DNA of 64,000 nt from NCBI GenBank assembly GCA_030141605.1, contig JAQGDQ010000032.1, positions 600,065 through 664,064 on the forward strand, read 5' to 3'. Made by a program: the position numbers and the translations under genes. Of the stretch, positions 1 through 12,800 are shown one piece after another (positions within the stretch are counted from its first letter, which is position 1; every line of letters starts with the position of its first letter). This DNA comes from Tubiluchus corallicola (Eukaryota; Priapulida; Priapulimorpha; Priapulimorphida; Tubiluchidae). The notes below the pieces were generated by a model. It was not told the origin of the DNA. It saw nothing but the letters and a program-made list of their open reading frames with translations, and did not search any database.

Positions 1-1120
1 ATTGATGAAAAAGAGTACAGTTACTGAGTTAGTCTAATAAATGGGGTAGGAAGGAACAACCGAACATCAAATGCTTGTTGCTTCAAATCACTTGTAAATT
101 AAATTGCTAAGGTAAACCATGCCTATGCTGCTGCTATTCTAGTCCAAGGCTGTCTGTGCTTTCCAACCTAGAATGTGCAGTGTGCGGGGAAACTCTTGCT
201 TAAATTGGTTCATCGGTTTCACATATATGTGCCAGACTTCACATATTATATGAATAAAACAAATGAGAATATGCCAAAGCAGTGGTTTGTAATAAGCAGT
301 GGCTATGGATGGATCAATGTTAGACTTAACAGAATAATAGAAAACAAAAGTTGAAGCATGTTCCAGGTAATTATAATTCAGTGTTTCCCATAGGTCAGAT
401 TACTGTAACTCATATCTATTTAGTCCAGCCACGGTAGTGTTAATTATAGCATCTAGGTGCTAGATTCTACAGGTAAAACTGCATGTAAATTCCAAATAAT
501 TTTAATTAATTGTGATGGGTAATGAATATATTTTTTGACCCAGGCATCATTTATATCTCCCCTCCTACACAGTAATACTTTTAATTATACTGTGTGAACA
601 GAATTGTTTTGTTTAGCAAGCATCATGTAAAGCATCACATTTAGCAACTTAATAAACGTGAAAGCCCTGTATTTAATCTAAAACTAAATGACTAATTTGA
701 GTGCTGTTACTTTTTGCTCAGAGCTATAGAACTCACTGATACTAAGTTAATGACTATCTCTATTGCCATATGCACACGCATACTTATCTGTAGATCTTTC
801 TCCTTAACAACCTAAATCCAGCACAACTCTAAAACTGTAAAGACAAATTAAATCAATTTCAGTGATTTCAAGTTGTTAGATTACTTAGATGCAATGAAAG
901 ACTTTACGTGATTAACACTTTCTTCAATGGAGGTAAAAACGACCAGTTACTGTTTGTCAAATCGCATTCATTTATTCATGAGCTATTTACAGGGGTAAAT
1001 TCTGGACATTTTCAGATTAATGAAAAACCCACCCAGACTATAATTTATAATTTTTAGCGTGTAAAGAGGACTTGTCTGGAGAAAACCAGATGTATGGAAA
1101 GCCTATATTTGTTAAGCCTT

Positions 1121-1126
<6 letters not shown>

Positions 1127-1170
<44 letters not shown>
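1127..1170. repeat. (TA)n microsatellite
   Basis: About 22 uninterrupted TA units. A simple repeat, probably variable in length between individuals. Confidence 0.95.
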
Positions 1171-1177
<7 letters not shown>

Positions 1178-1825
1178 GAAAATTCATTGTTGTTTGTATT
1201 GATTCAAAATAAATCGATGTTTGTATTGACGTGCAAATTCTCTGTTGCCCATAAAATTGGTTTCAGTTAGAGGGAAAGCTCTCAAAAACGAGTTGAATAG
1301 TGTACCTGAAATGAAATGATTAGACCTAGTGAAATTGAAATAGATAGCAGGTACTTCCTTAAAATTGTATTAAATGTGGATATTACCACCAATTTTGCTA
1401 ATTTTTAAATTTCTGCACAGGCTCGTGTCTATCAAAAAGTGTGAATATAAAAGACAGGCCTATTCATTTTTTGAAGTGTAGTAAAGGTTTCTGTAGTGGC
1501 AATGCATTATACTTGTTTCTATTACATTACCAAAGGTTATGTAGCTACTTTAATGAAGTTAAACATGCTTATAGACATTGGCCGATATCAGCCTTTAAAA
1601 ATAATAACACAATCTTGATTTAGTATTTTATCTGATAGAAAAATTGGAGATGTTTACGATCTTGTGATAGGTGTATTATCAGATATAATTTTGAGATAAT
1701 CCAACAAGCACATTATGTCCTATACTCTAGCTCATAAAAAACTTAATCACCAAACACAGCTAATGACATTTAAAAAGCAAAACTTGGACTGCTGAGCAGT
1801 GAAATTGGTTTCAAATTCGTTCTAT

Positions 1826-1877
1826 GAAAAGTGAAAATTCATTTAAAAGCAGAAAAGTGAAAATTCATTTAAAAGCA
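1826..1877. repeat. 26-nt tandem duplication
   Basis: Two adjacent, identical 26-nt units (1826-1851 and 1852-1877) in non-coding DNA. Exact identity suggests a recent slippage duplication. Confidence 0.85.
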
Positions 1878-2611
1878 TTTGATTGTGTCTTTTGAAAAAG
1901 AGTTTATTTTGTTTATGTGTCGTGTGTGTGTGTATATCATCTGTAGCACATAGTGGCATATATGCTTCTACCAGCAAGAATAATGCATTGACTTTGTTCA
2001 CTACTGGCCACTTTTTAAAACTTGTTTTTCAGTTCTTAAATATCTGGCTCTAAAGAAGACATTACTTCACTCTTTTCATAGAAATAGTCATATGCAAGAT
2101 GTTAGCTACTGAGCATGAATAAGTATAAACAGTTTTTGAAGATTATAGGTAGTGTAAACTGTGTCAAAACTGTATTTATAATTCTAAAATGCATAAGTTG
2201 CCACTTATATTTACAAAGTATTACAAAATCACCCAATTTAATGCACAAAAATGGATAACTAAGCTGCATTGTTTAGATAGATAGCACCGTGACTTTGCAA
2301 TTTAACTGCTGTCTTGGATACAGAAAAACACCAAAACATATATCAAATTTTATGAACTTGGTTTTATTTTTATTTTCTAGGCTGATATCGGCTTGTGTGT
2401 ACAGTATATAGCTGCAGTACAGTTTATTGACGATAAACGTCAGACAAGAACTCTAAACAAATGTTTATTGACATTTAAACAATTGAATAAAAGTTTGCGA
2501 TTTACAATGTAATTAATGGACAAATTTATAAAGAAAGCATCTTCCAAGAGAGTTGAATATCGAGTATGTGTTTTAAACCTGTATCTAAAGTCTGCATGGT
2601 TCAAGTAGACA

Positions 2612-3649
2612 ATGGTTGTGACACGAAATTGGATTTATATGTGTGCGGTGTTACTATTTCTTCGAGTGCAGTTTTTTGAATGCTTGGAACCTATTTCTAC
2701 AACTGTTGCAGCAGTTGGAATTGTGACTAGCGCATTGGCTGGCTATGAAATGTACGTGAAATGTCGATTTATGGAATGTTGCGACAGAAACTGGATACGG
2801 CCGAACATCACCGGATTACGAGCTGCTCTTGAGTATAGAGTACACGGCCAGCACTTAGTTATAGACGGTGTTGTGAAAGCTATAGCTGCACACATTAGGC
2901 AGAAGGCGCAGCCCAGTAAGGCCCTAGTTCTTTCATTTCATGGCTGGACTGGTTGTGGTAAGAATTTTGTAAGCAACATCATTGCTGAACACCTTTACGT
3001 ACAAGGCATGAAAAGCAAATATGTGCATCTATTCATTGCTGAACTTCACTTTCCGCACAGAGAGAAGATAGAAACATACAAAAGTCAGTTACGCCGATGG
3101 ATAACGGGTAATGTTACCGCATGTAAAACTAACTTATTTGTATTTGATGAAATGGACAAAATGCATCCTGGAATCATTGATGCAATAAAGCCGTTCATTG
3201 ACAACTACCCTGAAATTGACGGTGTGGACTTCAGGAAGTCTATATTTATATTTCTTAGCAACACTGCTGGCAATGCTATCACTATGAAGTCTCTACAGTA
3301 CTGGGAGGCCGGCAAGGATCGGGAGGATATTCAAATGCGCGAGATGGAAGAGGAGATTCACTTGAGTGCATTTAACGAACAAGGTGGTCTGTGGCACAGC
3401 AGCTTGCTAGAAAAAAATATGATTGATGTTTACATTCCGTTTCTTCCAATGGAACGTAAGCATGTGAAAATGTGTGTGCGTGATGATCTCCGTAGTAAAG
3501 GTTATTTTCCTACCGAAAATATCCTCAATACGGTTGCTAGTGAATTACAGTACTTTCCAGAAGAACGAAAGCTTTATGCCAAATCCGGTTGTAAACGAGT
3601 GCCGCAAAAAGTCGATGTGATTATGGAAGAAATTCTAGATGATGTGTGA
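2612..3649 (+). CDS. TOR1: Torsin-1-like AAA+ ATPase, intronless
   Basis: Single 345-codon frame for a torsin, an ATPase of the ER lumen and nuclear envelope that works with LAP1/LULL1-type activators. A hydrophobic signal peptide covers residues 1-24 and is followed by LEPIS, as in torsin-1, and by a second apolar stretch (31-45). The torsin Walker A GWTGCGKN is at 111-118, with Asn where other AAA+ proteins have Thr or Ser. Walker B (FVFDE) ends at Glu180, sensor-1 SN is at 216-217, and the redox GCK sensor-2 is at 326-328. Two glycosylation sequons, NIT (65) and NVT (167), are present; the second falls at a site glycosylated in human TOR1A. Torsins usually run about 330 residues, so the copy is full length. 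An in-frame TAG just upstream fixes this ATG. The lack of introns beside intron-rich genes suggests intron loss or retroposition. Confidence 0.94.
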   Translation: MVVTRNWIYMCAVLLFLRVQFFECLEPISTTVAAVGIVTSALAGYEMYVKCRFMECCDRNWIRPNITGLRAALEYRVHGQHLVIDGVVKAIAAHIRQKAQPSKALVLSFHGWTGCGKNFVSNIIAEHLYVQGMKSKYVHLFIAELHFPHREKIETYKSQLRRWITGNVTACKTNLFVFDEMDKMHPGIIDAIKPFIDNYPEIDGVDFRKSIFIFLSNTAGNAITMKSLQYWEAGKDREDIQMREMEEEIHLSAFNEQGGLWHSSLLEKNMIDVYIPFLPMERKHVKMCVRDDLRSKGYFPTENILNTVASELQYFPEERKLYAKSGCKRVPQKVDVIMEEILDDV

Positions 3650-3716
3650 TAGTGGCCCAGACTAGCTGCCTAACTGTGTTATACAATGTAACATTATTGT
3701 GATTCTCCTTGTTTGA

Positions 3717-3733
3717 ATTAAATAATTATTAAA
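3717..3733 (+). terminator. Candidate polyadenylation signals of the torsin gene
   Basis: Two ATTAAA hexamers (3717-3722 and 3728-3733), 68-84 bases after the torsin stop, are followed by AT- and GT-rich DNA. ATTAAA is the commonest variant of AATAAA. The actual cleavage point cannot be seen. Confidence 0.55.
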
Positions 3734-6700
3734 GGATTTATATAGTGTCATGTCACTTTTGCAACTTCGTGATGGATAGAATTAGTAATAGTTTTAAGTA
3801 ATGTAATGGTTGTTTCGTTTTGCAGCATATATTGGCCGTACCAAACAGCCAGACATGTACAATTTGTATGAGCAGGCAAAAATACATTTAATGAAATTCC
3901 AGGAAGTCCTAGCTCACACTTTAAGCTTAATATCAATATTTATTTTTGCTCTCTCTGTGGATTTTTTTTGCATCAGAATTAGTGACGAGATGTGCTTATG
4001 TTACAGTGCAACATCAAAAAGGGACAACTCTGTACACAGATATGCAATGTTAACAATATAGGATTAACAGACAATTAGGTGTTAGTGTTATTTTATCAAC
4101 ATAAGAAAGACATAGTTCTAATGGTGTCTCACGTTTCTATTTAAGTTTCAGACTTGGCTCTTGCCATTTTTTTCCTTATTGAAATTAACACTAAATATTC
4201 AACAATATGTGAAAAGTGCAGTTCAGCATATCTTAAGTTGCTAACTTGCATGAAATTGCTACCTATAAATGCTGCTTAGTTTTCATTATAAATTTTGTAT
4301 AGAGAAATTTTAGAAACAAGTTTAGGATAAGCTTTATAAAATAATGAAAAAAGTCACCAATAAATGGAGATACATGGCCCATATTATTGTTAATATTACA
4401 TACTTTAAAATTTCGATCATGGTGGTAGCAGCCAATCAGTTGAGAACATGATGTGACTGGTGGACTTTTTTACTTTTAGTAAGCATGTCATGGCTTTCCG
4501 TTAATGCTCGTTGCTTAAACTAATTCAAACTTCTGCAGCTTACCTAATGTTCATGCAAAAATATCACCAATTTAGCTATCGAATTTTGTGTAAAAATTTG
4601 TAGTTTTGACTGAAATTGACATTGCGCTGCTTTTATTCAGTCATTGAACAATGTCACTAGTAGAAGAATGGGCGATCAAACTGGAAGCACCCAAACGTGA
4701 AACGATCGCTACTTTAAAGCGATTTTACTAATTACGCAAGGCACATATCACACTTTTGTTATTAAATCCTAACACGTTTGATGAACATTGAAATGTCTAA
4801 TTTCTGAGAAAGCTCGGCTTTTTCTTATCTATTGTTAGAAAGCTATAGTACTGAAATTCAGTTGTCTAAGACATTAGAATTTGTCGCACAATGATTATTT
4901 GACTTTAAGTGTTATACTTTATCTCGTTTTCACAAATTTATTGTGCAGCTCTACATATATCCTGCTGTTAACCTGATATCACCTACCTGTAGGCTGTTGT
5001 TACTACTGGGTGCTAGCAGGAAAATAGGTCATACTGACTTACTCTAATTTATTTTTGTTTCTTTTTTCTCGGTATTAATAGTAATTTATTTCCTTAGCTT
5101 TAGCCATGAAGGCTGCGTATCTGTTGTAATCTGTAAACAGAATCTGTATTTTTTTTATTTTAGAGCCCAGTGTTTACGTGGCTTTAACATTACTCAGGAT
5201 CCATCTATAGGAACCCGATTTGGTTTCCAAAGCTAATGCTTGCCCAGAAAGGTGTCAGTCACAGTTTTAGAATGCTTGAAAACATTATTCACCAAAAAAT
5301 CTTTCCCACCTTGACCTTTAAACTTATAACCCAAAATTCAAGGTCATTAACAAGTACTAACCTTGAATCTTAAACCCCCAAAATGTCTGTTGGACAAGTC
5401 TTGGGTTTCTAAAAACAGTTCAACTCTCAATTTAAGTTTAAACATGTTATGTTAGTGCCTTTGTTTGATATTTTTAAATTTTATTTTTATAAAAGAATGT
5501 TTTATTGCAAGTCTAACTGAGAGACAAAGTCAACTAAATAGTTGAGAAAACAAAATGATAACACATAATTGTAAAATAAAATACTCTTTTATCAGTGCTC
5601 AGTGCCTATATGAACATGAATATAAAATAATTGTATTAAGGGTCTAGAGGCAGATGATTCTACAACAAAAGTTACATTGTGATTTTGACTTAATTGTGGT
5701 GTGATGGGAGATGTGGGTTGCAAAGGTGCTTGGTTGAAATCTGAGCTCACCCCAAACTTTTAGGCTTCACGAATTCAGTAATTGTGAGTTAGGATTTACC
5801 CTGTCTCGAGTCACAAGTATTTAGTTAACCTGTGTCTCGATCAACATTGGAGACATTTTGTAAGATTTGGTAATTGAGAGTATTAAGAGTATTCAATTTG
5901 ATTTTGTTGGTACGTTGATTCCTTTCAAGTAAATAACAAAAAAAGTTCCCTTACTATAGTTTTTGAGTGACAGTTCCTAGTCATTATGATAGAACCTTGA
6001 TTTTGCCAAATAACTTCTTTGATGTTCCTAAACTTTGTGTGCAATACATGTTTATTAAGAACACTTTGACAATGATGAGACATTTAGAAAAAAACACGAT
6101 ATATAAAATAAAAAAAATCACGCAATTTTCTTACCTCTACTGTAAAATCTGCAAGGTGAGGATTTACTATTGATTGTCTCCTGAAGATTTGTGGTGTTGT
6201 TGTATATCGTGTCTTTTCACAATGAAACTTGTGCTAATGTAACAATTAATTCACTAATCAGTATTAGCTGAAGACTTGTGTGAATGTGATGACTGCATAA
6301 ATCACTGCCCACCAGCAAGCACAGCATCACCAATAATCAACTGATGTAATAATCAGTGTCTGTAACCTGGTGACAGTGATGGGGCTCGTCAAAGTTTAAT
6401 GAGGCAGTGTGAGCAAAAACTCGACTTAATTACCGTAGAGAGGACATTTGCTTGATTAGATTGTTGGGTAGGTGATTTAGAGGTGTTGTAACTTCTTATA
6501 GAGTTTGCTTCCAAATGGTTTATAATTGTAAGAGAAAAATTTGGACAAACGTGTTTTGGGAGAAATGTAAAATGAGTCCATCAGTTATTTTTTCTAAGAT
6601 CATTGGCATTTAATTGCGTATTGTCTGAGTATTGGCTTGTCCTCTGAATATTAGTGAAAATTTCCATACAGCAGTGTTCTTAATAATAATGTCTTTCATT

Positions 6701-6854
6701 ATGTTCCTGGAAGAGAAGTGGAAATAACTGACCTTCAATTAAGTCCTTTTACTTTTAGGTGAAACACCATTAAGGATATCTTCTGCTGAACTTTTTTTGG
6801 TGTTGCATTATAACAGTGCCAAAGTGAGTGTCAACTTTCGGTTTTCATGTTAGA
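3734..6854. other. Intergenic region between torsin and the coiled-coil gene
   Basis: No credible coding exon was found. Short open frames here (for example 3810-4061 and 5967-6173) show no family motif and no paired splice sites. The 3' end should hold the promoter and 5' UTR of the coiled-coil gene. No clear RFX X-box was found in the last 450 bases. Confidence 0.5.
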
Positions 6855-9800
6855 ATGAGCATGAATATCCCCGAGATTCCCAGTCTACGTCAGGTATGTA
6901 CTTAGGAAAGCATTAAGTGGGATAATTTAAGATAAAAGATAATGCATTTCGTCCTAGGTTATATAAACATGGTGCTTCAAACAGTGCTACTAAAAATGAG
7001 TAACTACTTAGCATAGTTCAAGGCAGTGTATAATATTATAATTACTATTATTATACTTGTTATTACCTGTGCTTAAATACACTTTTACTCATAAATATAC
7101 CACATTTCAATTTTACTCAAGTACTCTGCTGTTGCAAATGTCACATTACAACAAAGTCACTAGGTTGCTGAAATTTTAATTTGCTTATTACGTTTGTCCA
7201 GATGCTTGATGAATGTTTAATGATATTGCATATGACTAGTTTGTTAGCGGGAAGCTGGTGAACGCGCTCTCCGTGGAAACGACACCTTGACAATTACGGC
7301 GTAAATCATTAATGACTCAGATTACATCTCTTTTCATCACATCGTTAGCCGCCTTGAATAATTGAGTTCTGAAAGTTTCCAGAAGAACCCTCAATAATTC
7401 ATTGTTATGTCATTATTCGACAGAATACTTGAATCGGATTGATATTTTTGGGTTAAATTAAGAACATGTTTTAGTTAACATACTCTCCTGTATATTAGCT
7501 GAAGTATTGATTGAATTTTTTTTTCAAGTTACAGATGTTGTACCTTTTTTTTCAAAATTTACTTTATTGTTTGACTTTGCTTTACTTTTCTTGAAGTTAT
7601 TGCTGTGCTATATTATATTTTTACTTTCTGATGTGTACTTGAATTTAGTATCAAATTAAGATTGCCAACTGAAGCACATTCTTCATCCAGACTAACTGTT
7701 TAAGTTATCCGGCTAGGTACACTGCTGGCACAGTTCTTGGTGAATTTGGCATAGTTCTTAATCCAGTCTGGGTCCTTGCAGCTGTTGTGAACAATATTAT
7801 GTTTTTGCTGTCTAAACTAATAATTAAAAATAAATAAGCAGAATTTTAAGAATAACATAAACGTATTTTGTGGCTTAAATACAAAAGATTTAGTGTTGTC
7901 AGTTTTTGTTTGCATCCAGTTCTTTTGTTGTTACCAAATAAGCATAATTTTTAGTTTATTTAGAAATAATTGGGTAAAAACTGATTACAAAAGACAAGAT
8001 TCTAATAAAAGTAATGAAATCTTTGAATGAGTTTTCAAGCTACTAAGTAGCATGTGGTAGCACCAACTACACACTGACAAATAGTGATTGTACGGTTTTA
8101 AGGTTTGCATTTGACTGGCTTTGTGGCATATGTGACAAAGAACTAATAATGCTTATGACATCTGCTGAGACATTTTGAGGTTAATTAATTATGCATTATT
8201 ATTCCTGTTTTGTCAGCATGATGTGATAAATTATTACTGTTCAGATTATCAGTGCCTACTTGACTAGTAGCACCGCTTTCTAGTTCCCAAATTCCTACAT
8301 AACTGAGTGAAAGTTTAAAGATTTGTTTTTTAGATTTTGAATTGTAACTAAATTTTGCAAATTTAAAAGAATGATAATAAAAATAACAACAATAATAATA
8401 ATAGTAATAATAATAATAATAATAATAATTTATGATTAATATTTATTGTTATTATTATTATTATTATTATTACTACTACTAGTTTAAGTATTAGTATTAA
8501 CTATAATATCATTTATTTACTTAAATAGTGTTGCAAACTAACATTTATTGTTGCATTATGTGACTTCATAGTTTTCATTAGATGTCATTTCTACTCATTA
8601 TATCTTGCATTGCGTTAATTGTGAATTGTGTGCAGAATATGGTATTATTACCTAATGTTAATAGTCAGAGTAGAGTAGTTCTTTGGTTTCGAACACATTG
8701 CCCCGTTATTATACTTGGTACACACCTGATCAGAAGTTATATCACTTAAATGTTTTTGAGTGAATTATACTGGTTATACTCTTCAGGGTTTTTTGCCAGC
8801 ACTGTTTTTGCGTGGATTTCCTTAGCAAATATTATCTTGTGTGACCGTAAATTCATCCAATTTTCATGCTGAGCTAACTCAATTTTGTATGAGGTTAATT
8901 TCCATCTTGTGCCATCAGTGATTAAACTCATGCAGTTTAATTTGCAATTACATGTATGTAGCAATTAGCAGTTTTCAACTATTTTTATGGTAGATAGTTA
9001 TAAGATTTTAATTACTTTTGGTATATGAATATGCTGTATTGTGCATTTAGGAAGGCGTGGAGCGTGATTTGGAAGAAATCATCGCTCTCATAGACGAAAG
9101 AGACAGGAAGATTTTTCAGATTCTTGCAGAAAAAGATGCGCAAATCAAAACATTTGAAGCCATTGTGAAGTCAGTTTCTACAAAGTCAGTTTCTGCCTTT
9201 GCTTTTAAATGTTATTTACTTCCCAAATTCCCTTTTTTTATTAAATTTATTGCTATTTATGCTGTTCAAGTTTGAAAAGATATGGGCATAATGCATTTTT
9301 CACTTGTGTTCTTACATGGAAAGGCGTGCATAACCATGTATAGAAAAACTAAATAGGTCTGAACATTGGAAAATGCCTCAATACTAAGCATCACTGCTTC
9401 GTGTATTGTAGTGTGACATAATCTAGACTCAAACTGAGTACAGAGTAGATATGTGTATTCTATCAGATTGTTATTTGCTGAGCTGAGTTAGCACGTGTGT
9501 GATTGTAGATGTTCCTTTGTGTGTTTTATCTTCAGTCAGTACATTGTTAACTAATTCTTTCGTTTTTACTTTCACCTAGTTTTACCTGCATTTTATTTTT
9601 AATAACACCTTTTAGGCAGCCTGCTAAAGATGATGTTGATGAGTCCAAATTCAAAACCGACGGTGAAAATCAAGCAGATTTATTGAAGTCACTGGAATCT
9701 CGAGACAAACTGCTGGAAGAAATCAAACGTGCTCATGGCGAAGCAGTTGACAAGTTACAACATGAAATTAAAAGTGAGTATTTTGAGAATTTGTGAATAG

Positions 9801-12800
9801 TGGTGCGCAGAAAAAATGAAATGGAAAAAATGGCACGAGGAAAAATGGCATATGTAAAAATACCATAGGAAAAAATGGTATGTATGTTATTTTGATGCTA
9901 GTGGTTTCTATAATAAAACTAGAATTTACTCAGCAGGAAGCAGATCTCTGCCAAAGCCAAACAATCCTAATGTTATTCACAGCCTCATTCTTTTCGTTCA
10001 AAAAATTTAACACAAAGGAAAATAAGCAAACGTACAAAAATGTACATGTATTGGTATTACATAGGCTAGCAAAAGACTCACAAAATATTTCTTCCTTAAA
10101 TGAATTTATAATCAATAATGCCCAAATGTTCCACATAGTGTTTAGCTACCTTTTCACCATTAATTTAGGTGATGGTAATAGACTGACAAATATATACGCA
10201 CCAAGTCATCTTATAGAGCTATACGCATTAATAAGCAAAGGTTATAGACAGTGTTAGAACAGTTTAACAAACAAAATTTTCTCAAAATAGAACCTGGAAC
10301 TAACTGGTAGTCTTTGTGGAGATAATAAAAAAGAACCACTAAACATTCTGTCTAAGACCTCCATGAAGTGCATCATGAACTTTTTTTGTACTTGGTGTTC
10401 AGTCAAGTTTTCCAAAAAAAGAACTGGCAAAAAGATTTTTGTTTATACCCACCTTTTCTTGGAAATCTGTTATCTAGTTTTTCCATAATAGGCTTACTGC
10501 CATAACAGACAAAAAACAACCAATCAACTAAACAAACAAGCAAACAGAGGTAAAAATAACTAAAATAATTACATCCCACTGTAATCCTAATCCTAAACAC
10601 ATACATTACTAAGTGTGCCATTTTTACCTGCTTTTCCATTTGTGCTATTTTTTTGTGCCATTTTTACCTACTTTCCCATTTGTGTCATTTTTGCTGTGCT
10701 GTTTTTTTCCAGTGCCATTTTACCTATTTTTCCATTTGTGTCATTTTTCCCTGTGCCATTTTTACCTACATTTGTGAATGGCACCATGTTCATCAAAGAA
10801 ACTTATTATTCTGCCTGGAAAATTAATAATTTTTACAAATTATGCCTAATGATTGGCCTGTATGATAGTAGCAGATGAGAACAATACTGGATTTATTTCA
10901 TTTGTTTTGTCATTCGTTTAGACCTATATAAGTAATTATTTGTGGTTTTTAATACCATCAGTAAGAACTGATAACTTTGTGTGTTGGCAATTGCCAAGTT
11001 ATTAGTTGTACTTCATTTTTAGAATTAGAAATCCAGCTGCAATTTGCTAAGGAGGAAAATAAATCTTTAAAAGATTCGAAGAATGGAGCTATGATAGAGT
11101 TAAAGGCTAAATTGAAACGTCTTGAAGATGAAAATAAAACTTTGCAGAACCGCGTGAGCAAAAGTAACAACAAGAAATTGGTATGTTAAATAGAGAACTT
11201 TAATATTTTCAAAGACTTATGTGATGGACCACATCACATAACATCACATTTTTTCTTGCTAATTCAGATTGTGTATCAGTAGAATAAAGCATTGAAGTGT
11301 TAATTGATCTTTCAGTAAGCTTTGTATTCAGAAACAGGTACACACAAACCACAAGGAAAACTCCGCATTTCAAAAGTCTTAGTATCTGTCTCACAACGTT
11401 ACCAAAGTTAAGTGCGCTTCTTACTCGTATTGCATAAGTTACTAATTACTATCACCCGCGAGGAACGCCATCATTACAACTTATTGCAAATAAATCATGG
11501 AGCAAGAGGCTCCAAAGTGAATAATCAAAGAAATATAAACATAATTTGTTTATATAATATGTGCATATGGTAGTATCGATTAGAATACTGTTATAGAATT
11601 GACCAAGATGGCAAATGTATCTGGCAAGATTTCCTTAAGACTGCTTAAAGTAAAAGCCAAGTCTCTCGGGAAGTTGATCTTATTTTAATATATGAGAAAA
11701 ATGTTAGAAAGTTTCACAATAAAATTGTGATCAGTGCCTCGTATAATTAGTGAAGTTAATTTAAAGTCGCGTTCACTTCGCACTTGAGTGCACTCATTTT
11801 GAACTAAAAATTGTCATCCAGTTACCATGAAGTTAACACTCACTCATTCCACCAGGACTTGAGCAATCCTATTTGCAGCTGCAGTTCAATTATCAACTAT
11901 TAACAAACAACGATGTTAAACTAAAGACTATTTTTTGGCTTTTTGATGAATCTCATTACTTACCGTGTAATAAAACGTAGTTATAATAACATGTAATTAA
12001 CACCAACAAAGTAATAAAATAATTATTTTAAGAAGCTAAAACTGAAATGTATAAACTAAGTAACTCGTCCGGCACCTGCTATGTAAATGCTCACAGAATT
12101 GCATGTTTATGTGAAAGTCAACAAAAATGTGTAAATTATTAATATATACACTGTACATTACTTGCAATTTTAAGGTGTATTCCTGTGAATTAAAGCTATG
12201 TAACAACATTAAAGTTCTTCCTAATTGAATCCAGTGAACTAATTTTTACATAAACTCAGTTAAAAAGTACGCTAGAATCATGGCACTTCTGAGTGAAAGT
12301 TTTGTAGAAAATTTGCAATGCATACCTTTCCGGCATTTATGGTGCCCACCTGGTTACGTCATTTTTTTCAAATACTGTATGCCCGTAGCGAGGTTTGTTT
12401 GGCAGGAGATAAGAAATATTTAAATTTCTTTTGCAATTTTGAGCAAGGCATTTTGTGTGCATATATTGTGCAAATTTCAATATTTTAATTGTATATGAAA
12501 ATTCAGTAAATGTTGTTCAATGGTTGGTTCTTCCTTTAAGGTTATGACAGAAGAAAAATATGATGTGAGTAGTATAGAATATAAGTGATAATACAGTAAT
12601 TTGGCTCCATAGGTAGATTGTGCTTTATTGTATGTCATTATTTATAATGTAACTTAATTTGTTGCAAAAGGTTGCTAACTGGCAAACACAGTCCATGGGA
12701 TACTTGTTATAAAACTGCTTCTGTACCATTTGTTTTCTACTTATTTACAGGCATCAGATAAACTCTGTGAGAATTGTGCTGAAATGGCACGCAAAATGGC

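Larger units (their letters stand above)
1..2611. other. Intergenic region before the torsin gene
   Basis: No open frame here resembles a known protein and no chain of exons with matching splice phases could be built. The stretch is AT-rich and holds a TA microsatellite and a short tandem duplication. The last few hundred bases should contain the torsin promoter and 5' UTR, but no TATA box or initiator could be singled out. An AG-ended pyrimidine tract near 2370-2381 could be the acceptor of a non-coding leader exon; this is only a possibility. Confidence 0.5.

Noticed and set aside
3810-4061. Exon-like frame after a TTTTGCAG acceptor-like site
   Set aside because: No matching upstream donor or downstream exon could be found and the sequence matches no family; probably chance.
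7267-7280. CTCTCCGTGGAAAC as an X-box in intron 1 of the coiled-coil gene
   Set aside because: The right half is good but the left half misses the key GTT, so the match is no better than chance.
9880-10257. 125-codon plus-strand frame in intron 3 of the coiled-coil gene
   Set aside because: No family motif was recognised and it lies inside the putative GCCATTTTT element; it is kept only as part of that element.
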